From assembly GCF_001661595.2 (NCBI RefSeq), contig NZ_LYPF02000016.1, positions 62,001-126,000 on the forward strand: DNA of 64,000 bases, given 5' to 3'. This document shows, piece after piece, positions 8,577 to 17,580 of this stretch. Under the pieces are notes generated by a model. That model was given only the letters and a program-made list of their open reading frames with translations. It made no database searches and had not been told where the DNA came from. Source of the DNA: Crocinitomix algicola (GTDB lineage: Bacteria > Bacteroidota > Bacteroidia > Flavobacteriales_D > Crocinitomicaceae). Positions within the stretch are counted from its first letter, which is position 1; each line of letters opens with the position of its first letter. The translations under genes were made by a program, and so were the position numbers.

Positions 8577-11378
8577 ATGAAACAATCCTTGACATTATTT
8601 TTACTGCTCTTTACTGGTATAAACTTTTCCCAAAACAAATTAACCATCGACCATACGGTTTACGATGATTGGAAAACATTATCCGATGTAAAACTAAGTA
8701 AAACAGGAACGTTGATTGCTTATGCCATTTCCCCGCAGAAAGGAGATGGAGAAACAATTTTATACAATACCTCAACTAAGAAATCCATAAAATTTCAAAG
8801 AGCTATTGAAACTGGCTTTAGCGAAAATGAACAATTTTTCACATTTAGAATTAAGCCTCAATTTGATACAATTCGCGCACTAAAACTAGCCAAAGAAAAG
8901 GAAGAAAATTTTCCGAAAGACAGTTTAGGAATTTATAGCGTGACTAATGACTCACTTATAAAAATTCCATTAGTTACCTCCTACTCACTTAGTAAAAACG
9001 GAAATACTCTCGCTTATTTGTCTTCAGAAGATGAAAGATCCCCTTGTCCTCAAAAAAAGTGTAAACTATTTGGCCGTAAGAAACAATGTAAATTACCTAA
9101 GACTAGCGGTAAAACATTAGTTGTTCTTAACCTTCTTACATTTGAAGAAAATTTATATCATCAAGTTGTCAGTTATAAACTTGATAAAAAAGGAAAACAA
9201 TTAGTATACATAAAAAGCGAAAAAGGTGAAGCCGATAGTTTATCGTTGCATCATGTTAACCTTGAGACTGGTCAAGATAATGTAATTACAAATAACCTTT
9301 TAAAAATATCAAAATTAAACTTTGACGAGACGGACGAGCAATTGGTCTTTCTGCAAAGTAATGACACCAATAAACTTAAAAATTATCAGCTTGCATATTG
9401 GAATACAGATTTACCCCAGGCCGTGGTAATCGTAGATTCAACAACAATTGGGCTAGATTCTAATTCCACGGTATCAATTTATAAAGCTCCCTATTTTTCA
9501 AAAAATGGCGAAAAAATATTTTTTGGAACAAGACCTATAGTGCGACAAGAATTAAAAGACACACTTCTAAAAACAGAAAAAGCAACAGTTGATGTATGGC
9601 GTGGTAATGACCTAAGAATTCAACCTCAACAATTAAAAGAAAAAAAGAGGGATGAAAGAAAAACACACCTTGCCGTTTTTCATTTGCTAAGTAAAGAAGT
9701 AGTTACAATAGAAAATGATTCATTAGAAAATTTTAGACCTATCAACAAGGGAAATAGTACAATTGGCTTAAGTTATAATTATCAACCTTATCAAAAATCA
9801 TCTACCTGGGATTTTCCTTGGAAAAAAGATATTTATTTAACCAACATTGAAACGGGTAAACATCGTTTAATTCTCCAAAACCAAGCTTACACCGCAAGCT
9901 TATCTCCGAGCGGAAAATATTTAGTCTGGTACTCTGGCTCCGATTCATCCTGGTATTCAACACATATAGCGAATGGTCAGTCAATAAATCTAACTAAAAA
10001 TATAACGGCTGAATTTGCTGACGAAAACAATGGCAACCCATTTATACCATACTCCCAAGGAAGTATTGGTTGGACGCTAATAAACTCTAAAGAATATTAT
10101 TTAATAAATTCGAAATATGACATATGGGCGCTTCATCCGGAAGACACTCAATTATCACATTCTATAACACGCGAAAAAGGAAAAGAACTTAATACAGTTT
10201 ATCGTTACCAACGATTTGATTATGATAGTACTTACACCGAAATTAACACCAATTTAATCCATGGCCGGAATGACCTTACTAAATCTGAATCTTACCACGC
10301 CCCTTCAGAACAATTCACCGGTAAAAATCCTTTAATAGCAACTAACCACAAGTTTGTGTCTATTCAGAAGTCAGAACAAGGTAACCAAATAGCCTTCCGT
10401 CGAATGAGCTTTAAGGACTATCCTGAATTAGAAATTTCCAATTTATCATTTAACAACCCCACAACTATTAGCGAAACAAACCCTCAACAGTCAACGTATA
10501 ACTGGGGAACAGTTGAAATGGTCAACTGGAATAGTTATGATAGCATACCTTTAAAAGGACTACTGTATAAGCCAGAAGATTTCGATTCAACGAAGCAATA
10601 CCCTATGATCGTATACTTCTATGAAAAATATAGCAACAACATTCATAACCATTATTTACCAAAACCTACTGCATCAATTGTTTACCCAACAGAATATGTA
10701 AGTAATGGTTATATTATTTTCATTCCAGACATAGAATATACCCCTGGTTACCCAGCTAAGTCTGCATATAATTGTATTGTTAGCGGAACAGATTATTTAT
10801 TAGAGCAATATAGTTGGATAGATTCTTCAAGACTTGGTCTTCAAGGGCAAAGTTGGGGAGGATATCAAACCGCTCAATTAATTACCATGACCACAAAATA
10901 TAAAGCGGCAATGGCAGGTGCACCTGTCAGTAATATGTTTTCTGCCTATGGTGGGATTCGTTGGGGATCCGGTTTGAGTCGCATGTTTCAATATGAAAAA
11001 ACGCAAAGTAGAATAGGCTATACAATTTGGGAAAAACCAGAATTGTACATCGAAAACTCTCCCTTATTTGGACTTCCAAATGTACGGACACCACTTTTAA
11101 TTATGCACAATGATGGAGACGGTGCTGTGCCATGGTACCAAGGAATTGAGTTATTCATGGGATTACGTAGATTAAATCAACCAGTATGGTTATTGAACTA
11201 CAACGGTGATGAACACAATTTAATGCAACGAGCGAATCGCATTGACTTAAGTATTCGTATGCGCCAATTTTTTGATCACTATTTATTAAACCAACCTGCA
11301 CCGCGCTGGATGACAGAAGGATTACCAGCCACGGAAAAAGGAAAAAATTATGGTTTAGAATACAAAAAAACAGAATAG
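8577..11378 (+). CDS. S9 family (prolyl oligopeptidase-type) serine peptidase, secreted
   Basis: 933 residues with an N-terminal signal peptide (about 1-19), a long beta-propeller-like region (to about 640) and a C-terminal alpha/beta-hydrolase domain. The catalytic triad is readable: Ser759 in GQSWGG, Asp848 in HNDGDGAVPW and His880 in GDEHNLM, all in the expected order. Members cleave peptides, often after proline or as dipeptidyl peptidases, in the periplasm or outside the cell. An unusual basic insertion with three cysteines (C157, C162, C171) sits in the propeller. The gene starts 7 bases after the TonB receptor, so peptide uptake coupled to processing is a reasonable but unproven reading. 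Confidence 0.9.
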   Translation: MKQSLTLFLLLFTGINFSQNKLTIDHTVYDDWKTLSDVKLSKTGTLIAYAISPQKGDGETILYNTSTKKSIKFQRAIETGFSENEQFFTFRIKPQFDTIRALKLAKEKEENFPKDSLGIYSVTNDSLIKIPLVTSYSLSKNGNTLAYLSSEDERSPCPQKKCKLFGRKKQCKLPKTSGKTLVVLNLLTFEENLYHQVVSYKLDKKGKQLVYIKSEKGEADSLSLHHVNLETGQDNVITNNLLKISKLNFDETDEQLVFLQSNDTNKLKNYQLAYWNTDLPQAVVIVDSTTIGLDSNSTVSIYKAPYFSKNGEKIFFGTRPIVRQELKDTLLKTEKATVDVWRGNDLRIQPQQLKEKKRDERKTHLAVFHLLSKEVVTIENDSLENFRPINKGNSTIGLSYNYQPYQKSSTWDFPWKKDIYLTNIETGKHRLILQNQAYTASLSPSGKYLVWYSGSDSSWYSTHIANGQSINLTKNITAEFADENNGNPFIPYSQGSIGWTLINSKEYYLINSKYDIWALHPEDTQLSHSITREKGKELNTVYRYQRFDYDSTYTEINTNLIHGRNDLTKSESYHAPSEQFTGKNPLIATNHKFVSIQKSEQGNQIAFRRMSFKDYPELEISNLSFNNPTTISETNPQQSTYNWGTVEMVNWNSYDSIPLKGLLYKPEDFDSTKQYPMIVYFYEKYSNNIHNHYLPKPTASIVYPTEYVSNGYIIFIPDIEYTPGYPAKSAYNCIVSGTDYLLEQYSWIDSSRLGLQGQSWGGYQTAQLITMTTKYKAAMAGAPVSNMFSAYGGIRWGSGLSRMFQYEKTQSRIGYTIWEKPELYIENSPLFGLPNVRTPLLIMHNDGDGAVPWYQGIELFMGLRRLNQPVWLLNYNGDEHNLMQRANRIDLSIRMRQFFDHYLLNQPAPRWMTEGLPATEKGKNYGLEYKKTE

Positions 11379-11419
11379 ACAAATTCCCAATTATATTTTT
11401 TAATAACTTTACCAGACGT

Positions 11420-11758
11420 ATGAAAATGATTCGAGTATTCAGTGTATTAATCTTTCTTTTGGCAGGAAGTTCTTTTGCCCAAGAAGAGGCACATATTCCG
11501 AATATTATAACGCCCAACGGAGATAACATAAACGACCTGTTTTCTATACGTACTGTAGGATATGATGGATTAACCTGTACTATTTTTAACCGGTATGGCG
11601 AGCCTGTTTATCGCTTTTTTGGATTAAATGGATCTTGGGATGGTTTTACGCATGCAGGAATAAAAGTATCATCAGGCACCTACTTTGTGCTGGTCGAGCT
11701 TGAACTGCCAAACGGTGAAATTGTCACACAGCAAGGCACATTACAAGTTAATTACTAA
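11420..11758 (+). CDS. Miniature gliding-motility/CHU_C sorting-domain protein
   Basis: 112 residues: a signal peptide (about 1-20, ending SSFAQ) followed almost at once by a CHU_C/gliding-motility-associated C-terminal domain (NIITPNGDNINDLFSI, later FNRYGEPVYR and SSGTYFVLVEL). In most proteins this domain is the last 80-90 residues of a large secreted passenger and acts as the type B T9SS signal; here no passenger exists. The 41-base gap after the peptidase gene suggests read-through from that operon. It converges on, and overlaps by 11 bases, the small minus-strand gene. It could be a decoy, a surface anchor piece, or the remnant of a longer gene, although its signal peptide and frame are intact. 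Confidence 0.8.
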   Translation: MKMIRVFSVLIFLLAGSSFAQEEAHIPNIITPNGDNINDLFSIRTVGYDGLTCTIFNRYGEPVYRFFGLNGSWDGFTHAGIKVSSGTYFVLVELELPNGEIVTQQGTLQVNY

Positions 11759-11972
11759 TCACTTCTATTTCTAAATCAATCTTCTTAATTTCTTCTTGTC
11801 GCTTATCGGATAGCGCTTTGCTTACGTAATAAAACATCGCTACAAAACCAAGCATTAAAATAGATTTCAACAGTAGTCTCCAAGGAAATTTTCTTTGATG
11901 ACCTTTAAATTTTCTTAAGTCTAATTTTTTATCTTCTTGCGTCACAAATTTCTTGAAGTTTGTTCTTGTCAA
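11748..11972 (-). CDS. Small single-pass membrane protein, unknown function
   Basis: Up to 74 residues: a strongly basic N-terminal half (KLDLRKFKGHQRKFPWR), one transmembrane helix (about LLLKSILMLGFVAMFYYV) and a charged C-terminal tail. I do not recognise a family. The layout suggests an inner-membrane anchor with a basic cytoplasmic segment. The longest start is TTG at 11972, but that codon lies inside a TAATTTTG promoter-like element on this strand, so translation may really begin at the GTG at 11945 (65 residues). The 3' end overlaps the convergent sorting-domain gene by 11 bases. The clear membrane pattern makes a real gene more likely than a chance reading frame. Confidence 0.6.
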   Translation of the reverse strand: MTRTNFKKFVTQEDKKLDLRKFKGHQRKFPWRLLLKSILMLGFVAMFYYVSKALSDKRQEEIKKIDLEIEVISN

Positions 11973-12046
11973 AATTAGTAGAAATTAAAAATCCCTTCTG
12001 ACTTCTGCTCAAATTATTTAGGTGATAATTGGTACAACCATTTTAT

Positions 12047-12054
12047 TAATTTTG
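12047..12054 (+). promoter_or_regulatory. Bacteroidota -7 promoter element
   Basis: TAATTTTG matches the Bacteroidota primary sigma factor -7 consensus TAnnTTTG and lies 21 bases before the lipoprotein start at 12076. No well-spaced TTTG element at -33 is visible, so the call rests on the -7 match and its position. Confidence 0.45.
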
Positions 12055-12075
12055 TAGTATTGAAAAAAAATTGCG

Positions 12076-12492
12076 ATGAAAAATTTTACGACATTCCTCA
12101 CACTACTATGTTTTACCACTTTAATTTCTTGCCAAAAAGAACCAGGTGAAGGAGGAACATCAACCATAAGAGGTAAAATTCTCGTCGTAAACCTAAACGC
12201 TGAAGGTGATACAGTTCAAGCTCCATATTACGCTATGGATCAAGATGTATTTATTATATACGGAGATGAAAACCAGACCTATGATGATAAATTTGCAACC
12301 AGCTTCGACGGCAGTTTTGAATTTAACTATCTCACTCCTGGATCGTATACCATTTATGCTTATTCAGAATGTGTTGAATGCCCTACGGGGTGTGATGCTT
12401 GTCCATCTGGTGAAAGGGCCGTAATTCGTACCGTTGAAATATCAGAAAAGAAACAAGAAATAGTGCTAGAAGACATAGTTATTTTAGAGTAA
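12076..12492 (+). CDS. Small lipoprotein with carboxypeptidase-regulatory-like fold
   Basis: 138 residues. The lipobox LISC places the lipidated cysteine near residue 19. The mature part reads as a single transthyretin-like/CarboxypepD_reg beta-sandwich (STIRGKILVVN, then FDGSFEFNYLTPGSYTIYAY), interrupted by a short cysteine-rich loop (CVECPTGCDACPSG, four Cys). The loop could bind a metal or form disulfides; this is inference. The stop and the next gene's start share a base (TAATG), implying translational coupling with the DUF2490 outer-membrane protein that follows. Likely location is the outer membrane or its periplasmic face. Function is unknown. Confidence 0.8.
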   Translation: MKNFTTFLTLLCFTTLISCQKEPGEGGTSTIRGKILVVNLNAEGDTVQAPYYAMDQDVFIIYGDENQTYDDKFATSFDGSFEFNYLTPGSYTIYAYSECVECPTGCDACPSGERAVIRTVEISEKKQEIVLEDIVILE

Positions 12493-13193
12493 TGAAAAAA
12501 ATTTTAATCTTCTTTCTATTCCTCCCATTTATTGGCATTACGCAAACCAAAGATGCTGAATTATGGACAGGGATTGCTCTAAAAGCAGATCTTGGCGACA
12601 AATTTGGCCTCAAATATGAAGGTCAAACGCGATTCTTTAAAAATGCATCTGTTTTACGTCAAATCTACAACGAAATTTCCTTAGATTACGAATTGATTAA
12701 CAATGTAGAATTAGGATTATCGTATCGGTTTTCTCAAAAATGGAACGACGTTAATTTTAAGAATGAAAATCGTTTTTCCTTCAATTTGGAATATGGAGAT
12801 AAGATAAAACCGATAAACTTAAAAGTAAAAGGACGAGCACGTTATCAGTTTGCATATGACCGGTTTCAAGTTATCAATGATGTCATTTATCCCGATCAAA
12901 AATCGACATTTCGTTTTAAACTCGAATTATCCTATAGCGACAAAAAAATTAAGCGTATTGAGCCATTTGCCGGGGCAGAAATTTTTAAAACTTTATACGA
13001 ACCTTCAATTAAAAATGGAGTAGACGCCTATCGGCTTTACGCAGGAATGGATTTTGATTTACCTGCTCGACACGAAGTTAGCGTAAAATATATTTTCGAA
13101 AAAGAGCTGGGTAATGCGCCATTCAACGGCCATATTTATGCTATTGAATATGCTTATAAGCTTCCAAATAAACTCTTCAAAAAAAAGAAATAA
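12492..13193 (+). CDS. DUF2490-family outer-membrane protein
   Basis: 233 residues with a signal peptide (about 1-17) and then repeated amphipathic beta strands with alternating aromatic and charged residues (ELWTGIALKADLGDKFGLKY, LELGLSYRFSQKW-like). This pattern fits DUF2490, a predicted beta-barrel family widespread in Bacteroidota. No catalytic motif is visible. It is translationally coupled (TAATG) to the upstream lipoprotein, so the two probably act together at the outer membrane. The convergent rnr gene ends 4 bases beyond its stop. Confidence 0.75.
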   Translation: MKKILIFFLFLPFIGITQTKDAELWTGIALKADLGDKFGLKYEGQTRFFKNASVLRQIYNEISLDYELINNVELGLSYRFSQKWNDVNFKNENRFSFNLEYGDKIKPINLKVKGRARYQFAYDRFQVINDVIYPDQKSTFRFKLELSYSDKKIKRIEPFAGAEIFKTLYEPSIKNGVDAYRLYAGMDFDLPARHEVSVKYIFEKELGNAPFNGHIYAIEYAYKLPNKLFKKKK

Positions 13194-13197
13194 ACCT

Positions 13198-15327
13198 TTA
13201 ATCCACAAACTCCAGATCAATTTGCTTTTTAACTAAACTAACTCTAGTTAACACAACATCTACCTCATCTCCAACAGTAAAGGTTTCTCCTGATCGACGA
13301 CCAACAATTGCATATTCCTTCTCATCGAATTGAAAATTATCCCATTTCATCGATTTTAACGTGACCATACCTTCACAATAGTTTTCATACATTTCAACAT
13401 AAATTCCCCAATCCGTAATTCCGGTTATAAAGCCTTGAAAACGTTCACCTACCCGATCATTTAAGAATTGAGCTTGAAAATACTTTTTAGAAGCACGCTC
13501 AGCTTCTACAGCTCTCCGTTCTGTCGATGAAATATGATTGGCTATATCAGACAAATCTTTATGCTTAACTGGTGTGTTGTTTAAAGTTTCAAATAAAATA
13601 CGGTGTACCATTAGGTCAGCATACCTTCGAATTGGAGATGTAAAATGTGCATAGTAATCAAATCCTAAACCATAGTGACCAATGTTTTCGGTATCATAAA
13701 TAGCTTTAGCCATCGATTTGATTGCCATTTGCTGCACCATGTTAAAATTGCCATCGTCTTTCATCTCTTTAAAGAGCTGATTCATTTGAACAGCTATATC
13801 ATGATCATCTTTAAAATTAAAGGATTTACCAAATTTAGATACGAACACGCGAAATTGCTCAACTTTCTCACGATCCGGCTTATCGTGGATGCGGTAAATA
13901 AGCGGGATTTTAGTTTTCCTTTTTGTATTTCCTACGAATTGACCAACTCGTCTATTCGCGAGAAGCATAAATTCCTCCACCAATTTATTGGCATCTTTAC
14001 TTGTTTTTTTGTGAACAGCAATGGGAAAACCTTCATCATTCAGCTCAAATCTAATCTCAGAAGACATGATTTCCAAACCGCCTCTACCCAATCGTTCAGC
14101 TCTTAACTTTTTAGCAAAATTATCAACCAAAAGAATCTCTTTGGCATAATCACCCGTCCCTGTTTCGATAATCTCTTGCGCCTCTTCGTAAGTAAAACGT
14201 CTGTTAGAATTAATTACCGTTTTTCCAAACCATTCTGAAACAACGGATCCGCTATCAGTCATTTCAAAAATCGCCGAGAATGCAAACTTTTCTTCATGCG
14301 GTCGTAAAGAACAAACACCATTTGACAGATGTTCAGGAAGCATTGGTATAACACGATCCACTAAATAAACCGAATTTCCACGCTCCAAGGCTTCTTTATC
14401 AATGGCAGAACCAGGCTGAACGTAATGAGATACGTCCGCAATATGTACACCAATTTTTACGTTTCCATTTTCTAAATATTCTAATGAAATTGCATCATCA
14501 AAATCCTTCGCATCTATCGGGTCAATCGTAAAAGTCAATACTGATCTTAAATCCAATCTATTTGAAATTTCCTCATCAGTTAAATCAAAATTAATCTTAT
14601 TCGCCTCAGTTAAAACCTCTTCTGGAAACTCATAACTAATTCCCTGTGCCGCTAAAATAGATTTCATCTGAACGTCATGCGACTCAACATTACCCAATAC
14701 CTCGATAATTTCAGCAAAAGGACTCTTGGCTGATTCAGGCCAATCGGTAATACGGGCAATAACCTTATCACCTGTTACAGCGTTTTTCAATTTAGACTTC
14801 GGAATAAACAAGTCAACATCGATTTTTGGATCATCCAAAATAATAAATCCGTTATTTCTGTTCACTTCAATTGTTCCTACAAATCGGCGATCAGTCTGTC
14901 CAATCACGGCAACAACTTTACCTTCAATTTTTTTCTTAGCTTTTGAAGATGTTAGTTCGGCCTGAACAGTGTCTCCATGAATAACACGATCAAGATATTT
15001 AGCAGGAATAAAAATGTCGGTGTCTAATTCTGGTGTAATTAAGTAGCCAGCACCTCTCCTAATGATATCAATTTTACCTTCAAACACTGGACGCACTTGA
15101 GAATACTTAAATTTTCCACGTTGCGTTTCTACCAATACATCATCATCTGTTAAATCTAACAAAATGTGAAAAACCAATTTTCTTATCGCTTTATCTGTGA
15201 TATCTAAAAAGCCCGAAATTTGTTTATAATTAAAACTTGAGTTTGGATTATCTTTAAAAATATTGACAATATCTTCACGAATTCTTTTGTTCAACTTTTG
15301 CCCAGATTTCTTTTTCTTATTTCCCAT
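13198..15327 (-). CDS. rnr: Ribonuclease R (3'-5' exoribonuclease)
   Basis: About 709 residues from the ATG at 15327; a GTG six codons upstream (15345) would give 715. An N-terminal helix-turn-helix-like segment and cold-shock domains come first, then the RNB catalytic domain with its clustered aspartates (FTIDPIDAKDFDDAISLE), the conserved HIADVSHYVQPGSAID and HYGLGFDYYAHFTSPIRRYA stretches, and a C-terminal S1 domain (FITGITDWGIYVEMYENYCE). RNase R degrades structured RNA 3' to 5' in the cytoplasm and takes part in rRNA and trans-translation quality control. It is divergent from ferritin, and the two share a 100-base upstream region. Confidence 0.97.
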   Translation of the reverse strand: MGNKKKKSGQKLNKRIREDIVNIFKDNPNSSFNYKQISGFLDITDKAIRKLVFHILLDLTDDDVLVETQRGKFKYSQVRPVFEGKIDIIRRGAGYLITPELDTDIFIPAKYLDRVIHGDTVQAELTSSKAKKKIEGKVVAVIGQTDRRFVGTIEVNRNNGFIILDDPKIDVDLFIPKSKLKNAVTGDKVIARITDWPESAKSPFAEIIEVLGNVESHDVQMKSILAAQGISYEFPEEVLTEANKINFDLTDEEISNRLDLRSVLTFTIDPIDAKDFDDAISLEYLENGNVKIGVHIADVSHYVQPGSAIDKEALERGNSVYLVDRVIPMLPEHLSNGVCSLRPHEEKFAFSAIFEMTDSGSVVSEWFGKTVINSNRRFTYEEAQEIIETGTGDYAKEILLVDNFAKKLRAERLGRGGLEIMSSEIRFELNDEGFPIAVHKKTSKDANKLVEEFMLLANRRVGQFVGNTKRKTKIPLIYRIHDKPDREKVEQFRVFVSKFGKSFNFKDDHDIAVQMNQLFKEMKDDGNFNMVQQMAIKSMAKAIYDTENIGHYGLGFDYYAHFTSPIRRYADLMVHRILFETLNNTPVKHKDLSDIANHISSTERRAVEAERASKKYFQAQFLNDRVGERFQGFITGITDWGIYVEMYENYCEGMVTLKSMKWDNFQFDEKEYAIVGRRSGETFTVGDEVDVVLTRVSLVKKQIDLEFVD

Positions 15328-15445
15328 GAAGTCTTTTAAATTCACAATAAAATTATGAATTATTTGAGTCTAAACTCTTTTTGTTTCTAAATTTTAGATT
15401 ATTTTTATCGCTTAAGTATTTTACAAACTTTAAAACAACTGAACC

Positions 15446-15958
15446 TTGAACAAGAGAATAGAAGACATATTGAACACACAGATTAAAGCCGAAGCAACTT
15501 CTTCTCAGCTATATTTGGCTATGGCATCATGGGCAGAGTGTGCTGGAATCAATGGAACGGCAGAATTTTTATACAAACATTCTGATGAAGAAAGAATGCA
15601 CATGCTTAAGCTGGTTCGATTTATCAATGAACGCGGAGGAAAAGCTGAAATTCCTTCAATTGAATTACCACAAACAGAATTTGAATCGTTAACACAAATT
15701 TTCAGTTTATTACTCGAGCATGAGATTAAAGTGACAAATATGATTAATGAAGTTGTCTTTGTTTGTTTAGAAGAAAAAGACTATTCAACACACAACTTCA
15801 TGCAATGGTTTGTGGCGGAACAACTAGAGGAGGAAGCATTAGCGAGAAACATCTTAGATAAGTTAAAAATGATTGGCAACGATAAGGCTGGTCTTTACTT
15901 ATTTGACAGAGATTTAGAAACACTTCAAAACATTAATACAAGCAGCGGAATTGAATAA
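15446..15958 (+). CDS. ftnA: Ferritin (non-haem iron storage)
   Basis: 170 residues, the normal bacterial ferritin length, with four-helix-bundle pattern. The ferroxidase ligands are in register: Glu16, Tyr23, Glu49, His52 (DEERMHML), Glu93 and Gln126/Glu129. Ferritin oxidises Fe(II) and stores it as ferric mineral in a 24-subunit cytoplasmic shell, limiting Fenton chemistry. The start must be TTG at 15446: an in-frame TGA lies just upstream at 15440 and the next ATG would remove the first helix including Glu16. The signalling operon begins 47 bases downstream, so some read-through is possible. Confidence 0.96.
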   Translation: MNKRIEDILNTQIKAEATSSQLYLAMASWAECAGINGTAEFLYKHSDEERMHMLKLVRFINERGGKAEIPSIELPQTEFESLTQIFSLLLEHEIKVTNMINEVVFVCLEEKDYSTHNFMQWFVAEQLEEEALARNILDKLKMIGNDKAGLYLFDRDLETLQNINTSSGIE

Positions 15959-16005
15959 TTGGCATGCTTTTGGTAATACGTCAATCGATTTAAAAAAAGT
16001 TTTTT

Positions 16006-16545
16006 TTGAAAAGAGCACCTTACATATTACTTTTATTTATTGCGTTGATTGGCTTACAAAGTACAACTGTAAGAACAGCGCAAATGCCGGACACAAGATC
16101 CGTAGTTAAAGCCTTGTATATCTACACTTTTGCTACTCTAGTTGAATGGCCTGCTGAGAAACGTACCGGTAACTTCATTATTGGTGTTTATGGAGATCAA
16201 ACAGCTGTTTTTGATGAGTTAAAAAAGAAATATTCTGATCGCTATATTGGAAGTCAAAAAATAGAAATTCGTAACTATACGGACGAAAAAGCAGTATACG
16301 AAAGTCATATACTATATGTGACGAAACGTAATTCGCAAAATTTGCCGAGCTTAGTGTCTATATCGCAGAAGAACAATGTACTGTTGGTAACCGAACAATC
16401 AGGTGGTTTATCAAGCGGGGCGGTTGTTAATTTCATCATTCAAGATAATCAACAGAAATATGAAATTAACAAGACAAACGCAAAGAAAAATAAATTAGTA
16501 ATTGCTAAAAAGCTCTCGAATTTAGCAGCAAAGGTAGTCAAATGA
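16006..16545 (+). CDS. YfiR family (DUF4154) periplasmic protein
   Basis: 179 residues with a signal peptide and a mature part matching the YfiR/DUF4154 pattern: VKALYIYTFATLVEWP near the start of the domain, IGVYGD, a central strand before VTEQSGGLSSGAVVNFI, and a basic tail. In Pseudomonas aeruginosa YfiR is a periplasmic inhibitor of the diguanylate cyclase YfiN; no GGDEF protein is encoded here. The start is TTG at 16006, since a TAA lies at 15991 in frame and the first ATG (residue 28) would delete the signal peptide. It overlaps the next gene by 4 bases (ATGA). I infer a periplasmic regulatory or ligand-binding role for the downstream membrane sensors. Confidence 0.85.
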   Translation: MKRAPYILLLFIALIGLQSTTVRTAQMPDTRSVVKALYIYTFATLVEWPAEKRTGNFIIGVYGDQTAVFDELKKKYSDRYIGSQKIEIRNYTDEKAVYESHILYVTKRNSQNLPSLVSISQKNNVLLVTEQSGGLSSGAVVNFIIQDNQQKYEINKTNAKKNKLVIAKKLSNLAAKVVK

Positions 16546-17552
16546 GGTTGATTAAATACATATCATTTTTAATCGTCGTTTTTTCGGCAGGGCAAACCTT
16601 CAGCCAAACGAGCTGGACAGGAAAGGCCTATGAAGCTTATAAAGCGAATGATTATAACAATGCGCAAATAGCGATAGATTCGGCCATTAAAACGAATGAA
16701 CGCTACGATTCACAAACGTGGCAACTACGTGGTATTATTTATCGTAATGTCACTAAGGGGGATTCTTTGTTTAATCGAAAAATTGCATTAGAATCTTTTG
16801 TTCAAGCGAAAGATATTGACAGCTTAGGGTTGTACAGAGCACAAATCGATGGCTACATAAAAAACACCGTAATTCGTTATTTTAATGATGCCGTAACTTG
16901 GCTACTCGTTGAGAAAGAGTTTGAAAAATCTTTAGACTCATACGAAACTTACAAGAATCATTATGTTACATTAATCGATCCAAATCACGATTTTACTGAA
17001 GCAGACATTAATTACTACAATGCTGTTGGTGTCGAATATATGACTAAAGCAACTGTAGTATCTACAAAAGAGAAAGATGATTTAAGGGATAAAGCACTTT
17101 TATTCTGTCATAAGGCACTCGACCTAGACACAACTGCCTACACCGCTAATTTCAACATAGCCATTATTCATTACAATACTGGTGCGGACTTCATCATGGA
17201 TCAACCAGCAGAAATTACAATAGAACAATTAATTTTAAGTCAACAAAAAGCCGCAGACGCATTTTTAAAAGCTCTTCCTTATGCTCACAGAGCTGAAAAA
17301 ATAAAACCAAATAGTAAAGAGTTACACGAAGCTTTAATGGGTTGTTATTATGGTTTAAACAATAACGAAAGATATATCCATTACCAAACATTAGTTGATA
17401 AAAAGAATATCGCTTTTTACGAAGAGCAATACCGAAAAGATCCTAAAGACAAAAAAAACATTAAGGAATTGATTCGTGTATATTCCTTTACTATTGTTAA
17501 CCCTGAAAAAGAAAAATTTTACAGAAAAGCATTACAAGAACTTCCACAATAA
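16542..17552 (+). CDS. TPR-like periplasmic protein, unknown function
   Basis: 336 residues: a signal peptide (about 1-21) and then helix pairs of TPR type (GKAYEAYKANDYNNAQIAID; later KALDLDTTAYTANFNIAIIH). TPR proteins are usually protein-protein adaptors. No enzymatic motif is visible. It starts within the YfiR stop codon (ATGA overlap) and ends 28 bases before the membrane phosphatase, so it belongs to the same operon. A scaffold linking YfiR to the periplasmic domains of the two following sensor proteins is my inference. The family name is uncertain, but secretion and helical repeats are clear. Confidence 0.75.
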   Translation: MRLIKYISFLIVVFSAGQTFSQTSWTGKAYEAYKANDYNNAQIAIDSAIKTNERYDSQTWQLRGIIYRNVTKGDSLFNRKIALESFVQAKDIDSLGLYRAQIDGYIKNTVIRYFNDAVTWLLVEKEFEKSLDSYETYKNHYVTLIDPNHDFTEADINYYNAVGVEYMTKATVVSTKEKDDLRDKALLFCHKALDLDTTAYTANFNIAIIHYNTGADFIMDQPAEITIEQLILSQQKAADAFLKALPYAHRAEKIKPNSKELHEALMGCYYGLNNNERYIHYQTLVDKKNIAFYEEQYRKDPKDKKNIKELIRVYSFTIVNPEKEKFYRKALQELPQ

Positions 17553-17580
17553 CGAATAGATAAAACCCCTGATCAATAGC

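Noticed and set aside
16006-16545. YfiR as evidence for c-di-GMP signalling here
   Set aside because: No GGDEF, EAL or PilZ domain is encoded in the window; the adjacent cyclase has adenylyl-type residues.
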